Positions 4,973-5,205 of a stretch of DNA of 5,205 nt are shown here, in pieces (positions within the stretch are counted from its first letter, which is position 1; each line of letters opens with the position of its first letter). Location of the stretch: positions 1 to 5,205 of the forward strand of contig JAHHQL010000033.1 of assembly GCA_020026415.1 (NCBI GenBank), written 5' to 3'. Source of the stretch: Alistipes sp. GTDB taxonomy: Bacteria; Bacteroidota; Bacteroidia; Bacteroidales; Rikenellaceae. Both the position numbers and the translations under genes were made by a program. Under the pieces are notes generated by a model. The model saw only the letters and a program-made list of their open reading frames with translations. It was not told the origin of the DNA and ran no database searches.

Positions 4973-5205
4973 ATGACAAAAACCATCACTCACATCTGTC
5001 AGGGCACCTGCTCGCGACAGATCACCGTCGAAGTCGAGGACGGCATCATCCGCAATGTCGAGTTTTTGGGCGGCTGCGACGGCAATACCAAGGGTATTAT
5101 GTCGCTCGTTCGCGGCATGAAGGCCGAGGAGGTCCTCGCCCGTTGCAAGGGTATCGACTGCCGCGGCAAGGGTACTTCGTGCCCCGACCAGCTGGCGCAG
5201 GCATT
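4973..5205 (+). CDS. TSCPD domain-containing protein, TIGR03905 type (3' end cut by window)
   Basis: The first 77 codons plus two bases of a gene that runs off the right edge. Members of this family are, as I recall, only about 80-90 residues, so most of it is visible. The pattern is HICQGTCSRQITVEVEDG at 7-24, VEFLGGCDGNTKGI at 29-42, then CKGIDCRGKGTSCPDQLAQA at 58-77. The TSCPD motif (68-72) also occurs at the C terminus of some ribonucleotide reductases. Six cysteines (9, 13, 35, 58, 63, 70) suggest metal or cluster binding, but that is inference; the function of stand-alone TSCPD proteins is unknown to me. The ATG at 4973 lies 25 bases after the yajC terminator, so it should be separately transcribed, yet only a poor -7 match (TATTTTAC, 4942-4949) is seen. 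Confidence 0.88.
   Translation, partial: MTKTITHICQGTCSRQITVEVEDGIIRNVEFLGGCDGNTKGIMSLVRGMKAEEVLARCKGIDCRGKGTSCPDQLAQA

Overview
The window looks like chromosomal core DNA from a Bacteroidota bacterium, most likely an Alistipes-like member of the Bacteroidales. The genus is inferred from remembered protein resemblance and the moderately GC-rich coding sequence. The phylum call is better supported: three promoters carry the Bacteroidota -7 element TAnnTTTG, two of them with a TTG at exactly 19 bases, the start codons lie behind AT-rich leaders without useful Shine-Dalgarno sequences, and several families present (DUF2795, the long form of NusB, DUF1573 next to YajC) are typical of this phylum.

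Layout. Positions 1-160 hold no convincing gene, only a CRP-like palindrome at the left edge and a terminator hairpin. On the minus strand, 161-382 is a small, very acidic DUF2795-type protein with its own promoter and terminator. Also on the minus strand, and read right to left from 2995, is a compact three-gene operon: an HI0933/BaiN-family flavoprotein, a 175-residue protein that looks like a shortened methyltransferase relative, and a PduO-type cob(I)alamin adenosyltransferase. The last two overlap by one base (TGATG). A hairpin at 567-600 probably ends this operon.

A 92-base divergent intergenic region carries one TATCTTTG element on each strand. It launches the flavoprotein operon leftwards and nusB rightwards. 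The plus-strand set is nusB, a DUF1573 lipoprotein 11 bases later, and yajC, which also has its own very well formed promoter. A strong intrinsic terminator at 4917-4947 follows yajC. The last gene, a TSCPD-domain protein of the TIGR03905 type, is cut by the right edge.

How the genes work together. The plus-strand cluster is housekeeping: transcription antitermination (NusB), an envelope lipoprotein and the Sec accessory subunit YajC. The minus-strand operon ends in the enzyme that makes adenosylcobalamin; why it is coupled to a flavoprotein and a methyltransferase-like remnant is open. There is no phage, transposon, CRISPR, rRNA or tRNA signal. I do not see a clearly new multi-gene system. 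The points most worth a second look are the reduced methyltransferase-like protein, the near-leaderless divergent promoter and the CRP-like palindrome.
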